Notes: generated by a model from the sequence alone, not told the origin. Counted from the stretch's first letter, positions 1 through 8,078 are shown. The stretch: DNA of 64,000 nt from Bacteroidales bacterium (GCA_016281435.1 JAEEIQ010000087.1:1-64000); one strand, 5' to 3'. Translations and numbers: made by a program.

Positions 1-61
1 AGAACAGCAGCGAGCACATGACCCACCGCCAGTTCGTCATGACAGCTTCCTTTCCTTTCAT
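1..61 (-). CDS. N-terminus of probable MFS transporter (cut by window edge)
   Basis: Only about 20 codons are visible. They read MKGKEAVMTNWRWVMCSLLF and run off the left edge. The NWRWVMCSLLF stretch resembles the start of the first membrane helix of anion:cation symporter-type MFS proteins, which often begin with an RW(V/I)CALLFF pattern; this is recognition by eye of a very short segment. The start overlaps the corrinoid gene stop as ATGA. A second in-frame ATG at 40, preceded by a purine-rich GGAAAGGAAG, is an alternative start. If correct, this is the uptake component of the operon. Confidence 0.45.
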   Translation of the reverse strand, partial: MKGKEAVMTNWRWVMCSLLF

Positions 62-681
62 GCCAGCAACCTTTTAGCCACGGCCACGGCCTCGTTGGCG
101 TTGGCGCTGTAGCCGTCGGCCCCGATCTTCGCGGCGAAGTCAGCATTGACGGGAGCCCCTCCGACCATGATCTTCACGTCCAGTCCGGAGGCGCGCACGG
201 CGTCCACCACTTCCTGCATGTAGTCCATCGTGGTCGTCAGCAGGGCGGACATGGCGATGATCTGGGCCCCGTTCTCCCGGGCCGCCTCGATGAAGCGGTC
301 CTTCGAGACGTCGGCGCCGAGGTTGACAACGTTGAATCCGGAACCTTCGAGCATCGATGCCACGAGGTTCTTTCCTATGTCGTGCAGGTCGCCCTTGACG
401 GTCCCTATGACCACGGTCCCGAAGGAGACCGCCTGGGTCTGGGATGCCATCATGAGAGGCTTGAGTATGTCGAGGGCGGTCTTCATCGCCTTGGCGCTGA
501 GCAGCAGGTTAGGCACGAAAGCCTTCCCCTGCTCGAAGTCCGTCCCGATCGCGTCCATCGCCGGGCAGAGCGAATCCTCAACTATCTTCTGGGGATCCTT
601 GCCCGTCGAGAGTATTTCCTGGACGGCCGTCTTGGCCTGCATGAAATTGCCACGGTATATGGCTTCGTAGAGATTGTCCAT
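58..681 (-). CDS. Corrinoid (methylcobalamin-binding) protein, MtaC/MtbC-like
   Basis: This 207-residue cytoplasmic protein has the standard two-part corrinoid shuttle layout. Residues 1-85 form the helical cap (B12-binding 2), and residues 88-207 form the Rossmann-like B12 domain. The cobalt-ligand motif D98-L-H100-D-I-G103 is intact, followed by SALLTTT and GGAP, which contact the nucleotide loop in the family. Such proteins carry a methyl group between methyltransferases. Its start overlaps the UroD-like gene stop by one base (TGATG), and the probable transporter follows, so the genes are translationally coupled. The methyl donor and acceptor cannot be read from the sequence. Confidence 0.9.
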   Translation of the reverse strand: MDNLYEAIYRGNFMQAKTAVQEILSTGKDPQKIVEDSLCPAMDAIGTDFEQGKAFVPNLLLSAKAMKTALDILKPLMMASQTQAVSFGTVVIGTVKGDLHDIGKNLVASMLEGSGFNVVNLGADVSKDRFIEAARENGAQIIAMSALLTTTMDYMQEVVDAVRASGLDVKIMVGGAPVNADFAAKIGADGYSANANEAVAVAKRLLA

Positions 682-1943
682 CAGCTTCTTATTTCTTTCA
701 AGGTCTCGATAAGCGCCACGACGTTCTCGATGGGAACGTTGGCCTGGATGTTATGGACGGTATTGAATACGAATCCGCCGCCCTTTCCGAAGATCTCGCA
801 CTGGCGGTAGACTTCCCTGCGGATGTCGTCGGGAGTGCCGAAAGGAAGGGTGTTCTGGGTGTCGATGCCGCCGCCCCAGAAGGTGACCCTGTCCCCGAAC
901 TCGTCCTTGAGCATCTGCGGGTCCATGTCCTTCGCGGCGATCTGCACGGGGTTGATGATGTCGAACCCCGCCTCTATGAGGCTTCCCAGAAGGGGATGGA
1001 TCGATCCGCAGCTGTGCTTGAAGGTTTTCCAGGATGTGTTGGCGTGGATCCAGTCGTTCATCTTCTTGTAGTACGGCAGCCAGAGGTCGCGGAAGGTATC
1101 GACGGAGCAGAACTGGCTGTCCTGCGTGCCGAAGTCGGTCCCGCACATATAGACCACGTCGACGTTGTCGCCGACTGCGTCGTGGACCTTCTTGAGGTTC
1201 CTTACCGCCAGGTCGGACTTGCGGTCGAAGAGTTCGCGCACGTAGTCCGGACGGCAGATTATGGACATGTACCACTCGGCGACGCTGCGTATGCCCCGCG
1301 GCTCTCGGATGGACATGGCGATTATCCTCGCGACGTCCCCCATGTCCATGCCGCCGAAACCGGCGACCACGGCCCTGCCTTTTGCGGCCGCCTTTGCAGT
1401 CAGGTCTTTCCAGTAAGCTACGGTCTCGTCGGAGAACTCGCCGAATTCCTGCATGTTGTCGTCCACGTTCAGCTTCTCGTCGTCTATCTCGCCGTTCTGC
1501 CGTTCGATGGAGTCGAAGAAGAAGCACCTCTCCGGCATGGCGCCGGAAGGAGGCAGGGAGTTGTCCCCTTCGGGGTAGGTGTACAGGGTGCCATCCTTCA
1601 TGGTGAAGGAGTCGACCATCCTTGCAGGAAGCATCACGGTCTGCCCCCAAGGCATCTTGTAGGGCTTCCAGTCCCTGTTCGGGACACCTATGGAATTGTT
1701 GGGTGCGAAACAGCCTATGGCGTCGAGTCCGCCCATGGCTTCGGCGAGGTCGTCCTCGATGAGGCCGAGCATCTGGCCTGCTTCCTGGACGTAGACGGGG
1801 TGGTCGTCCAGTCCGTAGTGCCTGCGCAGCGCTTCGACCACCTTGCAATGGATTCCGGTGACCACGGTGGCCCCGAAATCCATTGCGATGGTATCAGCCT
1901 CCCTGTGATCCAGGACGGCCTTTATCCTCTCTCTTCCGTTCAT
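681..1943 (-). CDS. Uroporphyrinogen decarboxylase-family methyltransferase (MtaA/MtbA-like)
   Basis: This 420-residue TIM-barrel protein belongs to the UroD superfamily. Its place beside a corrinoid protein points to a cobamide:methyl-acceptor methyltransferase, not heme synthesis. The zinc-binding H-x-C of MtaA/MtbA is present as H310-S-C312 in KHSCG. Where those enzymes place the third cysteine near the C-terminus, this protein shows a TVHNIQANVPIEN context with H397 and no obvious cysteine, so the third ligand may be histidine or missing. It is longer than MtaA, with extra sequence around residues 100-170. It lies three bases after the oxidoreductase gene. Function within the superfamily is inferred. 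Confidence 0.85.
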   Translation of the reverse strand: MNGRERIKAVLDHREADTIAMDFGATVVTGIHCKVVEALRRHYGLDDHPVYVQEAGQMLGLIEDDLAEAMGGLDAIGCFAPNNSIGVPNRDWKPYKMPWGQTVMLPARMVDSFTMKDGTLYTYPEGDNSLPPSGAMPERCFFFDSIERQNGEIDDEKLNVDDNMQEFGEFSDETVAYWKDLTAKAAAKGRAVVAGFGGMDMGDVARIIAMSIREPRGIRSVAEWYMSIICRPDYVRELFDRKSDLAVRNLKKVHDAVGDNVDVVYMCGTDFGTQDSQFCSVDTFRDLWLPYYKKMNDWIHANTSWKTFKHSCGSIHPLLGSLIEAGFDIINPVQIAAKDMDPQMLKDEFGDRVTFWGGGIDTQNTLPFGTPDDIRREVYRQCEIFGKGGGFVFNTVHNIQANVPIENVVALIETLKEIRS

Positions 1944-1946
1944 GAC

Positions 1947-3350
1947 CTACAGCTTGTAGTAGTCTTCCCAGCCCTTGCGCGGAGGAATGCCGGAAAGAAG
2001 CGCATTCGCGAACGGGTTATCGAGGATTTCGTGGGTGGCCCTGTCGAAGTGGAAGCTCGTGTTGAGCCTCTGGGCGATAACGCCGAGGCAGAGCATCTGG
2101 CAGAGAGGGACCGCAACCTCGAACGGGGAATGGGTCTTTTCCTTGCCGAGGACGGCGCTGAGGAAGTTCTTGTGGTGGTTCCAGAGGAAGTCTTCCGGCA
2201 TTTCGGGAGTCTTGGGAAGGGTTCCCTTGGCTTCCATGTCCTTGTGCAGCTTCTCCGGAATGATGCTCATCGCGGTCCTGTGGGCGCCGCCGGCCATGAT
2301 GTATTCGTCGCCGTAGAGAATCTTGCCGCAGCCCTTGTCTTCCTTGTGGAACTTGGTCCAGTAGCCTTCAGGCATCGGGGCGAAGTTCTTCTGGCCGTCG
2401 TACCAGGTAAGGGTGAGGGACGGTTTGTCGCCGCGTCGGGGGAACTTGAACTCGATGGTCGATTCCATCGGGAAGAAGTAGTCGTTGTGGCCGGTGGACT
2501 TGATCATCTTGACCTCCGTGGGCAGGCCGAGCTCGAGGAACTGGTGGCAGGAGTCCAGGATGTGGGCACCCCAGTCGCCGAACGCGCCCATTCCAAAGTC
2601 GAACCAGCCGCGCCAGTTGCCGTGGTCGAACTTGTCGGAATAGTCATGGTACATCGTCTGCATCTGCCAGATGTCCCACTGCATGGTCTCGGGCATGGGA
2701 CTCGGATCGGGGAACTTCTTGATATTGACGTCGTACGGATGCCACCTGCGCCACTTGTTCATGTGTGCGTCGATGCGGGTGATGTTCTTGATGATGCCGG
2801 CGTCCATCCATTCCTTGAACTGGAAGTAGGTGGGGCCGGAGTGGCCCTGGTTGCCGAGCTGGGTGACGAGGTTAGGATGGAGCTTCGCCTCTTCGAGGAG
2901 CAGCTGGCACTCATGGAACGTGCGGCAGAGGGGCTTCTCGCAATAGACATGTAAGCCTTCCTTGAGGGCGCGCATCGCGATGGGGAAGTGCGCGAAGTCA
3001 GGAACGCACACGAAAACGGCGTCCAGCTGGCTCGCCATCTCGTCGAAGAGCTTGCGGAAGTCGGTGTAGCGCTTCGCGTTGGGGAACATGTTCATGATCT
3101 CCTGCGTCCAGGGGTGACCCATGTTCACGTCGCAAAGCGCGAGCACGTTGCAGAGGCCTGTCTTGAAGGCATACTTGGATTCTTCGCATCCCTTCTGGCC
3201 GATTCCTATGAACGCCACGTTCACCTTATCGGTCGCGCCTTTCACCCTCTTGTAGCTGGCCGCCGTGGAGGCAAAGGTCTCGATGGGGTTTACTGCCAAA
3301 GCGACTGCGCTTGCGCCCGCCGCTTTCATGAATGTTCTTCTGTCGATCAT
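1947..3350 (-). CDS. Gfo/Idh/MocA-family oxidoreductase with Tat-type leader
   Basis: This 467-residue NAD(P)-dependent sugar or cyclitol dehydrogenase-type protein starts with MIDRRTFMKAAGA, a twin-arginine leader followed by an Ala-rich core, so export is likely. The Rossmann fold begins near residue 43 (VNVAFIGIGQKG), and the family EKP motif appears in HVYCEKPLCR. The C-terminal half matches the Bacteroidota secreted dehydrogenase type. It is the first gene of the minus-strand operon, followed by the UroD-like and corrinoid genes and divergent from the AraC regulator. The substrate is unknown; a methylated or methoxylated sugar or aromatic would fit the downstream methyl-transfer genes, but that is inference. 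Confidence 0.9.
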   Translation of the reverse strand: MIDRRTFMKAAGASAVALAVNPIETFASTAASYKRVKGATDKVNVAFIGIGQKGCEESKYAFKTGLCNVLALCDVNMGHPWTQEIMNMFPNAKRYTDFRKLFDEMASQLDAVFVCVPDFAHFPIAMRALKEGLHVYCEKPLCRTFHECQLLLEEAKLHPNLVTQLGNQGHSGPTYFQFKEWMDAGIIKNITRIDAHMNKWRRWHPYDVNIKKFPDPSPMPETMQWDIWQMQTMYHDYSDKFDHGNWRGWFDFGMGAFGDWGAHILDSCHQFLELGLPTEVKMIKSTGHNDYFFPMESTIEFKFPRRGDKPSLTLTWYDGQKNFAPMPEGYWTKFHKEDKGCGKILYGDEYIMAGGAHRTAMSIIPEKLHKDMEAKGTLPKTPEMPEDFLWNHHKNFLSAVLGKEKTHSPFEVAVPLCQMLCLGVIAQRLNTSFHFDRATHEILDNPFANALLSGIPPRKGWEDYYKL

Positions 3351-3452
3351 TGCATTTATGGTTGTTAGTTCGTTACTTGTTATGATAGTGCAATTTTAGG
3401 GAGTTAATCTGTGGAAAAAAATAGGATTTTCGCCTAAAAAGATGGACTATTA

Positions 3453-3483
3453 TTGCAAGGGTGTTTTACTTGTATTATATTTG
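3453..3483 (+). promoter_or_regulatory. Bacteroidetes-type promoter of the AraC regulator
   Basis: TTG at 3453-3455, a 20-nt spacer and TATATTTG at 3476-3483 match the TTTG / TAnnTTTG consensus. The -7 box ends only three bases before the ATG at 3487, so transcription may start at or beside the start codon. Confidence 0.6.
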
Positions 3484-3486
3484 TGC

Positions 3487-4395
3487 ATGCTCAAGATCAA
3501 GCACGGGTTCCCGGGACAGCGCAGGGTCAATCTCCCTTTCTCATTGACGGAGAAGACCCTGCAGAACCCGGTGACGTCCGGTATCGTGATATCCGCGATG
3601 GGTTTCTTCCCGAATGCGCAAGGCCATTACATAGACAGGCCCTACGGCTGTTCCGACCATCTTCTCATATACTGCGTGAACGGCAAGGGCTTCTTTTCCG
3701 TCGACGGGGAGACGACTCATGTGAGTGAGCAGCAGTTCTTTGTCCTTCCGGCGAACGTGCCGCACAGCTACGGCAGCGACAACGACGATCCATGGACAAT
3801 CTATTATGCCCATTTCAAGGGCCCGGCTTCGTCTTACGTTGCAAAGAGGCTTTCGGGACTCCATACGCTGGAGTATTCCGACACCTCGAAGATCCAGCAC
3901 AGGATAGACATTTTCTGCAGCCTCCTGAACGTCCTTGAGGCCAGTTTGGACGAGGATGCCCTGCTTTTTGCCAACATGACATTCTATTCCCTGCTCGCCT
4001 CGCTGATGGAGGTCAAGTGGTTCCAGGAGTCGAAGTATAACAAGATACAGGGCGAGTCCTTCATCAGCATGGCCTGCCATCTCATGGGGGAGCAGATCAG
4101 CGGCAAGCTGGACATGAAAGGGCTGTCGTCGTACTTTTCATGCTCGCCTTCCAGTTTCTACCGCAAATTCCACGCGGCCACGGGCTATTCCCCCTATGAC
4201 TACTTCATCCGGATGAAGATGATGAAAGCCAGGGAACTCCTTGAACAGACTTCCTTGAAAGTCAGCCAGATTGCCCATATGGTCGGCTATGACGACGTCT
4301 ATTTCTTCAGCCGCTACTTCCGTAAGTCCTTCGGCCTTTCGCCCAGGGACTACCGCACCTCCCTTCCTTTAACGGGCGACACCCTGTCGAGATAG
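3487..4395 (+). CDS. AraC-family transcriptional regulator
   Basis: This 302-residue regulator has an N-terminal cupin-like sensing domain (about residues 20-110, with the VLPANVPHSY turn) and a C-terminal double helix-turn-helix (about residues 195-295). The latter includes GLSSYFSCSPSSFYRKF and the signature KVSQIAHMVGYDDVYFFSRYF. I chose the ATG at 3487 (MLKIKHGF) over one at 3442 because related regulators begin at this point and because the promoter box lies just upstream. It is divergent from the oxidoreductase/UroD/corrinoid operon, which makes it the probable activator of that operon. The ligand is unknown, most likely a small sugar or related metabolite. Confidence 0.88.
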   Translation: MLKIKHGFPGQRRVNLPFSLTEKTLQNPVTSGIVISAMGFFPNAQGHYIDRPYGCSDHLLIYCVNGKGFFSVDGETTHVSEQQFFVLPANVPHSYGSDNDDPWTIYYAHFKGPASSYVAKRLSGLHTLEYSDTSKIQHRIDIFCSLLNVLEASLDEDALLFANMTFYSLLASLMEVKWFQESKYNKIQGESFISMACHLMGEQISGKLDMKGLSSYFSCSPSSFYRKFHAATGYSPYDYFIRMKMMKARELLEQTSLKVSQIAHMVGYDDVYFFSRYFRKSFGLSPRDYRTSLPLTGDTLSR

Positions 4396-4436
4396 CCCCC
4401 ACCTATATACGTGGTGCTCCGGGCATGTGGATGGAG

Positions 4437-5483
4437 TCAGTCTTTCAGGGCCTCCCTCCGGGTGCTCTGGCTGCGGGAATAATATTCGGGCCAAAGCTCG
4501 ATGTCGAATTCCCGTACTACGTCCATGATGTCCAGGGCAGGATCCGTCGAGAGCAGGGTGACGCAACCGACGGCTCCGGGACTGCGGAATTGGAAGCTCG
4601 GCCCGTACTTGGCAATGGCTGCCAAGATTTTCGGCCGGTTTCCGTCCAGATGGCAGACGGTACAGTTCGTATTGATCTTTGCCGTGGCTGTCTGGAAGTA
4701 ATCATGGAAATGGAAGAGGGCTTCCCCCGAGGGGCCGGAGATGTCCTTTGATAATTTCCCCACGGTAGCGGCAACCAGGTGGCAGCCGCATCCGTAGCTC
4801 CACACCCTCTGCCAGAAATCGCCGCTGTAGGCACTGCAGAAGCACAGTACGTCGGGAGCCAGCTTGCGGTATTCTTCCCGCAGGTCCTCGAAGTTAAGGT
4901 CGAAGCAGGTCACGAATCCCACCCTGCCGAAATCCGTATCCACCACCACCGGCTTCAACCCCGGGGAAATCGGGAATTCTTCCCATTCAATTTCCTTCGG
5001 GGTAGGATATACCTTGTCGTAAACGGCTATCACGTCCCCTTCCCGGTCAATCATGTAAGAGGTGTTGCATTGCCCGCCGTCACTCTTCTGGCGATAGGAG
5101 TTGAACACCAGGTAGCAGGAGTGCTCGCGGGCGTAGGCGCGGAATCTCTCCAGCAGGAGGTTGCCCCGTTTTTTGACCCAGTCCCTTTTTCCCGCAGGAG
5201 TCATGCCGACCCAGGAGTCCACGCCTTCGGGCAGTACCATCAGATCAGGTTTGTTGGCAATTTCCCTGTCCATTGCCTTTTTCCAATAGTTGAAGCAGCG
5301 GTCCACGGTCGGGCCCTTGCTGTCTGTGGGAAGGGCCGGGCGGTCAAATCCAATTATCGAGACCGTTATCTCGCGGCGCTGGATACGGACTTCTTTAATA
5401 ACGGGGGCAGGATTGCATGGTGGCGGAAACACCACGGCCTGCAGGGAAATGAAAAGTGCGGCAAAGAATGGAATCATCATCAT
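4437..5483 (-). CDS. Exported carbon-nitrogen hydrolase (nitrilase superfamily)
   Basis: This 348-residue protein carries the nitrilase Glu-Lys-Cys triad: E86 in MVLPEG, K157 in YDKVYP and C193 in GFVTCFDLNF. The family cleaves non-peptide C-N bonds such as amides, nitriles and carbamoyl groups. The N-terminus is a hydrophobic leader (PFFAALFISLQAVVF), so export is likely. A longer frame would start at GTG 5519, but the ATG cluster at 5483-5475 is more plausible because the extension runs into the divergent promoter. It is convergent with the AraC gene and divergent from the YhfC-type protease gene. The substrate cannot be read from sequence. Confidence 0.82.
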   Translation of the reverse strand: MMMIPFFAALFISLQAVVFPPPCNPAPVIKEVRIQRREITVSIIGFDRPALPTDSKGPTVDRCFNYWKKAMDREIANKPDLMVLPEGVDSWVGMTPAGKRDWVKKRGNLLLERFRAYAREHSCYLVFNSYRQKSDGGQCNTSYMIDREGDVIAVYDKVYPTPKEIEWEEFPISPGLKPVVVDTDFGRVGFVTCFDLNFEDLREEYRKLAPDVLCFCSAYSGDFWQRVWSYGCGCHLVAATVGKLSKDISGPSGEALFHFHDYFQTATAKINTNCTVCHLDGNRPKILAAIAKYGPSFQFRSPGAVGCVTLLSTDPALDIMDVVREFDIELWPEYYSRSQSTRREALKD

Positions 5484-5503
5484 AGTCGTTACAGTCTGTG
5501 TGA

Positions 5504-5535
5504 TTGGTAAAGATAGCACTTTTTTGTTACCTTTG
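5504..5535 (+). promoter_or_regulatory. Promoter of the YhfC-type protease gene
   Basis: TTG at 5504-5506 and TACCTTTG at 5528-5535 are separated by 21 nt. The start codon follows 17 bases after the -7 box. Confidence 0.6.
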
Positions 5536-5552
5536 CGAAAACAGCAATCATC

Positions 5553-6350
5553 ATGGTTCCTGCGAGTTCGCTCATATTGATGGCCGTAAATGCCCTGCTA
5601 GGCATAGCCGTCCCAGTCTGCCTGTCCGTCTATCTGGTCCGCAGGCATCACGCCAGGCTGTCAACCATCCTGATCGGTGCCGGCACCTTCATCCTTTTTG
5701 CCCTGGTTCTGGAAAGCATCATGCACCAGCTGGTCCTGAAGGGGCCGCATGGGGCGTCCATCATGGGCAATACGCTCCTGTACGCCATATACGGGGGACT
5801 GGCCGCCGGCATCTTCGAAGAGACCGGCCGTTTCCTCTCCATGAAATTCCTGATGAAAAAGGAGCCCTCAAGCCCGCTTCCGGGAGTGGCATACGGCATC
5901 GGGCACGGAGGGGTGGAAATGCTTATAGTCTTCGGTATCACGATGATCGGCAACCTCGTCGTTTCGGCCCTGGTCAATTCCGGGCAGACCGATGTCCTTT
6001 TCTCCAAGGTCCCGGAGGAGTCCGCAGCGCAGTTGCAGGCGCAGTTTGACCAGCTGCAGGCACTGGGCGCAGGGGCACTTCTGGCCGGGCTTTGGGAGCG
6101 TATCTCAGCCCTGGTTCTTCACCTTGGCCTTTCCCTGATGGTCTGGGCGGCAGTCCGCAATGGCGGCAGGTGGGTGTGGCTGTTCCCCGCAGCCATCGCC
6201 TTGCATGCCGTTGTAGATGCCGGAGCCGTGATGCTCCACAAGTCGGTGGGTATGCTTCCGCTCGAGCTTATCGTCACAGCTGAAGCCGTCGCCGTCGCCG
6301 CTGTCGGCTATATGGCTGTCGGAAAACTCGTGAAAGTGCAGGCGCGATGA
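5553..6350 (+). CDS. YhfC-family glutamic-type intramembrane protease
   Basis: This 265-residue polytopic membrane protein has about seven hydrophobic segments. It shows the conserved motifs of the YhfC branch of PrsW/CAAX-like intramembrane proteases: IFEETGR (E89, E90), GIGHGGVE (H118, E122) and a late HAVVDAG. The paired Glu and His residues are the presumed catalytic set in the membrane. The length fits the family. It has its own promoter and is followed after 66 bases by a small barrel-like protein gene, probably co-transcribed. Its substrate is unknown; related proteins are thought to cleave membrane peptides, but no target is visible here. Confidence 0.85.
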   Translation: MVPASSLILMAVNALLGIAVPVCLSVYLVRRHHARLSTILIGAGTFILFALVLESIMHQLVLKGPHGASIMGNTLLYAIYGGLAAGIFEETGRFLSMKFLMKKEPSSPLPGVAYGIGHGGVEMLIVFGITMIGNLVVSALVNSGQTDVLFSKVPEESAAQLQAQFDQLQALGAGALLAGLWERISALVLHLGLSLMVWAAVRNGGRWVWLFPAAIALHAVVDAGAVMLHKSVGMLPLELIVTAEAVAVAAVGYMAVGKLVKVQAR

Positions 6351-6416
6351 ATGCGCTCCTTTCACGGATGCTCGACCACGCCGGCCCTATCTGATCATAG
6401 CCAAGGAATCAGAGAT

Positions 6417-6854
6417 ATGAGAAAACTTGTTGCCATACTTGCAGCCGCCCTTGTCTGTGTGTCACTCTCAGGGAAGGGGAGGGTCGGGATACGTCCGGGA
6501 GTCGACGCTTCGGCGGATTTCTTCCTCCCGGTGTCGACCTGGCCCAGTTTCGGGCTGGGTGTGAGCGCACGGGCAGGGACACCGGAGCAGTGGATCAATC
6601 TGGTCGGGAAGTTGAGGTTTATCTACGGTCCGCGCCTGCAAGGATTCCAGATCCCCCTGATGCTGAATGTGAACCTCCTCAGGGGCGACCGTTTCTCCGG
6701 CTACCTGGGCGCCGGATATGAATTCGATTTCATCGGGACCTATTGGGGCTGCACGAAATACCAGATTGGCCTCGCAGGCCGGCACATCGATGCCCGTCTT
6801 TTCTACAAGTCCTACCAGGGTGATTTGGGAATAGGCTTCACTTACTATTTCTAG
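6417..6854 (+). CDS. Small outer-membrane beta-barrel-like protein
   Basis: This 145-residue protein starts MRKLVAILAAALVCVSLSG, a signal peptide. The mature part shows alternating aromatic and Gly-rich strands (GIRPGVDASADFFLP, GYLGAGYEFDFIG) and ends in FTYYF, with the terminal Phe typical of outer-membrane barrels. I chose the ATG at 6417 because the upstream in-frame codons (MRSFHGCSTT) lack leader character. It is probably co-transcribed with the YhfC-type protease gene. I do not recognise a named family; an eight-stranded barrel or outer-membrane beta-barrel domain is the best structural guess. Confidence 0.6.
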   Translation: MRKLVAILAAALVCVSLSGKGRVGIRPGVDASADFFLPVSTWPSFGLGVSARAGTPEQWINLVGKLRFIYGPRLQGFQIPLMLNVNLLRGDRFSGYLGAGYEFDFIGTYWGCTKYQIGLAGRHIDARLFYKSYQGDLGIGFTYYF

Positions 6855-6974
6855 GCCGGGAAGGCATGGAAGCGGTTATGAAGACGTCCAGCCTGAACTC
6901 CCGGTTGTATCTGGGATCGACCTCGAGCCTACCTCGCGGCTGATTGTGATGACAAACGGTTCTTTGGGATCCAT
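6838..6974 (-). pseudogene. Remnant of a cytidylate kinase-like (P-loop) gene
   Basis: From ATG 6974 the minus strand reads MDPKEPFVITISREVGS, which matches the start of cytidylate kinase-like family proteins (FVITISREVGSGGR and the P-loop region). It then loses the pattern and stops at 6876. In another frame (about 6921-6838) the sequence reads FRLDVFITASMPSR, resembling the later (R/C)LDVF(I/V)xASMxxR strand of the same family. The simplest reading is a gene that lost its middle, went out of frame and is cut short. It lies directly after the ketopantoate-reductase-like gene on the same strand. Assignment rests on two short motifs seen by eye. Confidence 0.45.
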
Positions 6975-6989
6975 ATCGGGTGACTGTGG

Positions 6990-8003
6990 CTAGTTTTCTT
7001 TCGGGAAGTACTTCAGGTTGTCGAACGAGGGCTTGAGTTCGCCCCTCTCGCAGCGGTGGATGATGTCCACCACGGCATCGTTGCAGGGCGTGGGGCATCC
7101 TACCTTGCGCCCGAAAGCGCATACCGAGCCGTTGATGGAGTCCACCTCGGTGAGTTTTCCCTTCTCGAGGTCCTGCAGCATGCTGGCCTTCAGGAGGGCG
7201 TGCTTGCGTATGGCTATGGGTATTATGAAGAACGACAGGGCCTTCTTCAGCGGACCGTGGTAGTCCAGGAGCTTGACGATGTCCTTCCCCTGGACGGGCT
7301 CTATGCGGATTCCGCCCTTCGAGCAGACGTCGATGCACTCCTTGATGAGGGCCTGGACATATTTGCGGGATGCCTTGTTCCCTGCGGCCTGCCCGAAAGT
7401 TGTTCCGAGCACAGCACTCATTCCGGAGAAGGCCGCGTTGATAAGGAGCTTGCTCCAGCGAGTGCCGAGGAAGTTCTCCTCGACGTCCACCTTTCCCATC
7501 AGCTCGAGCAGGGCCTTTACCTCCGGCAGGCGGGGATTGGGCTCCTTCGTTATCCCGCCCAGCGAAAAGGTAAGGGCGTCCGGGGCGCTGGTCAGTTCGC
7601 ACACTCCGGGACCCTGCATCGTGGCGCCCCATGCTACTGTGCAGCCGAGCACGCGCCTCTCGCCGACGATTCCGGCTATACCAGGCTCGGGGAGTCCGTT
7701 CTGCAGGGTCACGATGACGCCGTCTTCGGCGAGGTGGGGCTTGAGGAATTCCACGACCTCCGCGTTCTGCAGCTGCTTCGTCATGAGGAAGATGACATCG
7801 TAAACGCCTTCCATTTCCTCATCCGTGAGGGCGGTGACGGCCTGCACGAAATCGACTGTGCCGACGACGTGCGCGCCCTTTTCCTTCAGGGCGGCCACGT
7901 GCGCCTTGTTGTGGTTGATAAGGTCTATCTGTCCTCCGTTCTTCGTGATGAACGCGCCGAGGATGGTTCCGAGCGAACCTGCGCCGTAGATTGCGGATCT
8001 CAT
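6990..8003 (-). CDS. 2-dehydropantoate 2-reductase-family protein (ApbA/PanE)
   Basis: This 337-residue soluble NADPH-dependent reductase-type protein has the Rossmann motif G7-A-G-S-L-G12 at its N-terminus and a helical C-terminal half. That half contains WSKLLINAAFSGMSAVLG, the conserved K-LL-N segment that holds the catalytic Lys and Asn in ketopantoate reductases. Length is slightly above the usual 290-310. Family members make pantoate for coenzyme A, but many paralogues act on other 2-oxo acids, so the exact substrate is open. A -7 box TATATTTG lies 20 bases upstream. The remnant of a cytidylate kinase-like gene follows it. Confidence 0.8.
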   Translation of the reverse strand: MRSAIYGAGSLGTILGAFITKNGGQIDLINHNKAHVAALKEKGAHVVGTVDFVQAVTALTDEEMEGVYDVIFLMTKQLQNAEVVEFLKPHLAEDGVIVTLQNGLPEPGIAGIVGERRVLGCTVAWGATMQGPGVCELTSAPDALTFSLGGITKEPNPRLPEVKALLELMGKVDVEENFLGTRWSKLLINAAFSGMSAVLGTTFGQAAGNKASRKYVQALIKECIDVCSKGGIRIEPVQGKDIVKLLDYHGPLKKALSFFIIPIAIRKHALLKASMLQDLEKGKLTEVDSINGSVCAFGRKVGCPTPCNDAVVDIIHRCERGELKPSFDNLKYFPKEN

Positions 8004-8022
8004 ATCATTGAAACTGTTTCGG

Positions 8023-8030
8023 CAAATATA
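8023..8030 (-). promoter_or_regulatory. -7 box of the PanE-like gene
   Basis: On the minus strand the sequence is TATATTTG, a perfect TAnnTTTG, 20 bases before the start codon at 8003. No clear -33 TTG is visible at the expected distance. Confidence 0.5.
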
Positions 8031-8059
8031 GTAAAAAAACGGACAGGCGCCCCTCCATA

Positions 8060-8078
8060 CCGGCAGGATGCCTGCCGG
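8060..8078. repeat. Perfect 8-bp inverted repeat in the divergent region
   Basis: CCGGCAGG, the loop ATG and CCTGCCGG form a strong hairpin between the divergent PanE-like gene and the SusC/SusD locus. It sits upstream of both -7 boxes and has no T-tract, so it is not a terminator for either gene. It may be an operator or an extragenic palindrome. Confidence 0.4.

Noticed and set aside
753..2954. Very long open frame on the plus strand across the UroD-like and oxidoreductase genes
   Set aside because: It is antisense to two genes with clear family motifs, has no recognisable domain, and arises from the high G+C third positions of the real genes.
8060..8078. Strong hairpin as a terminator
   Set aside because: It lies between divergent genes with no upstream transcript ending there and no T-tract on either strand.
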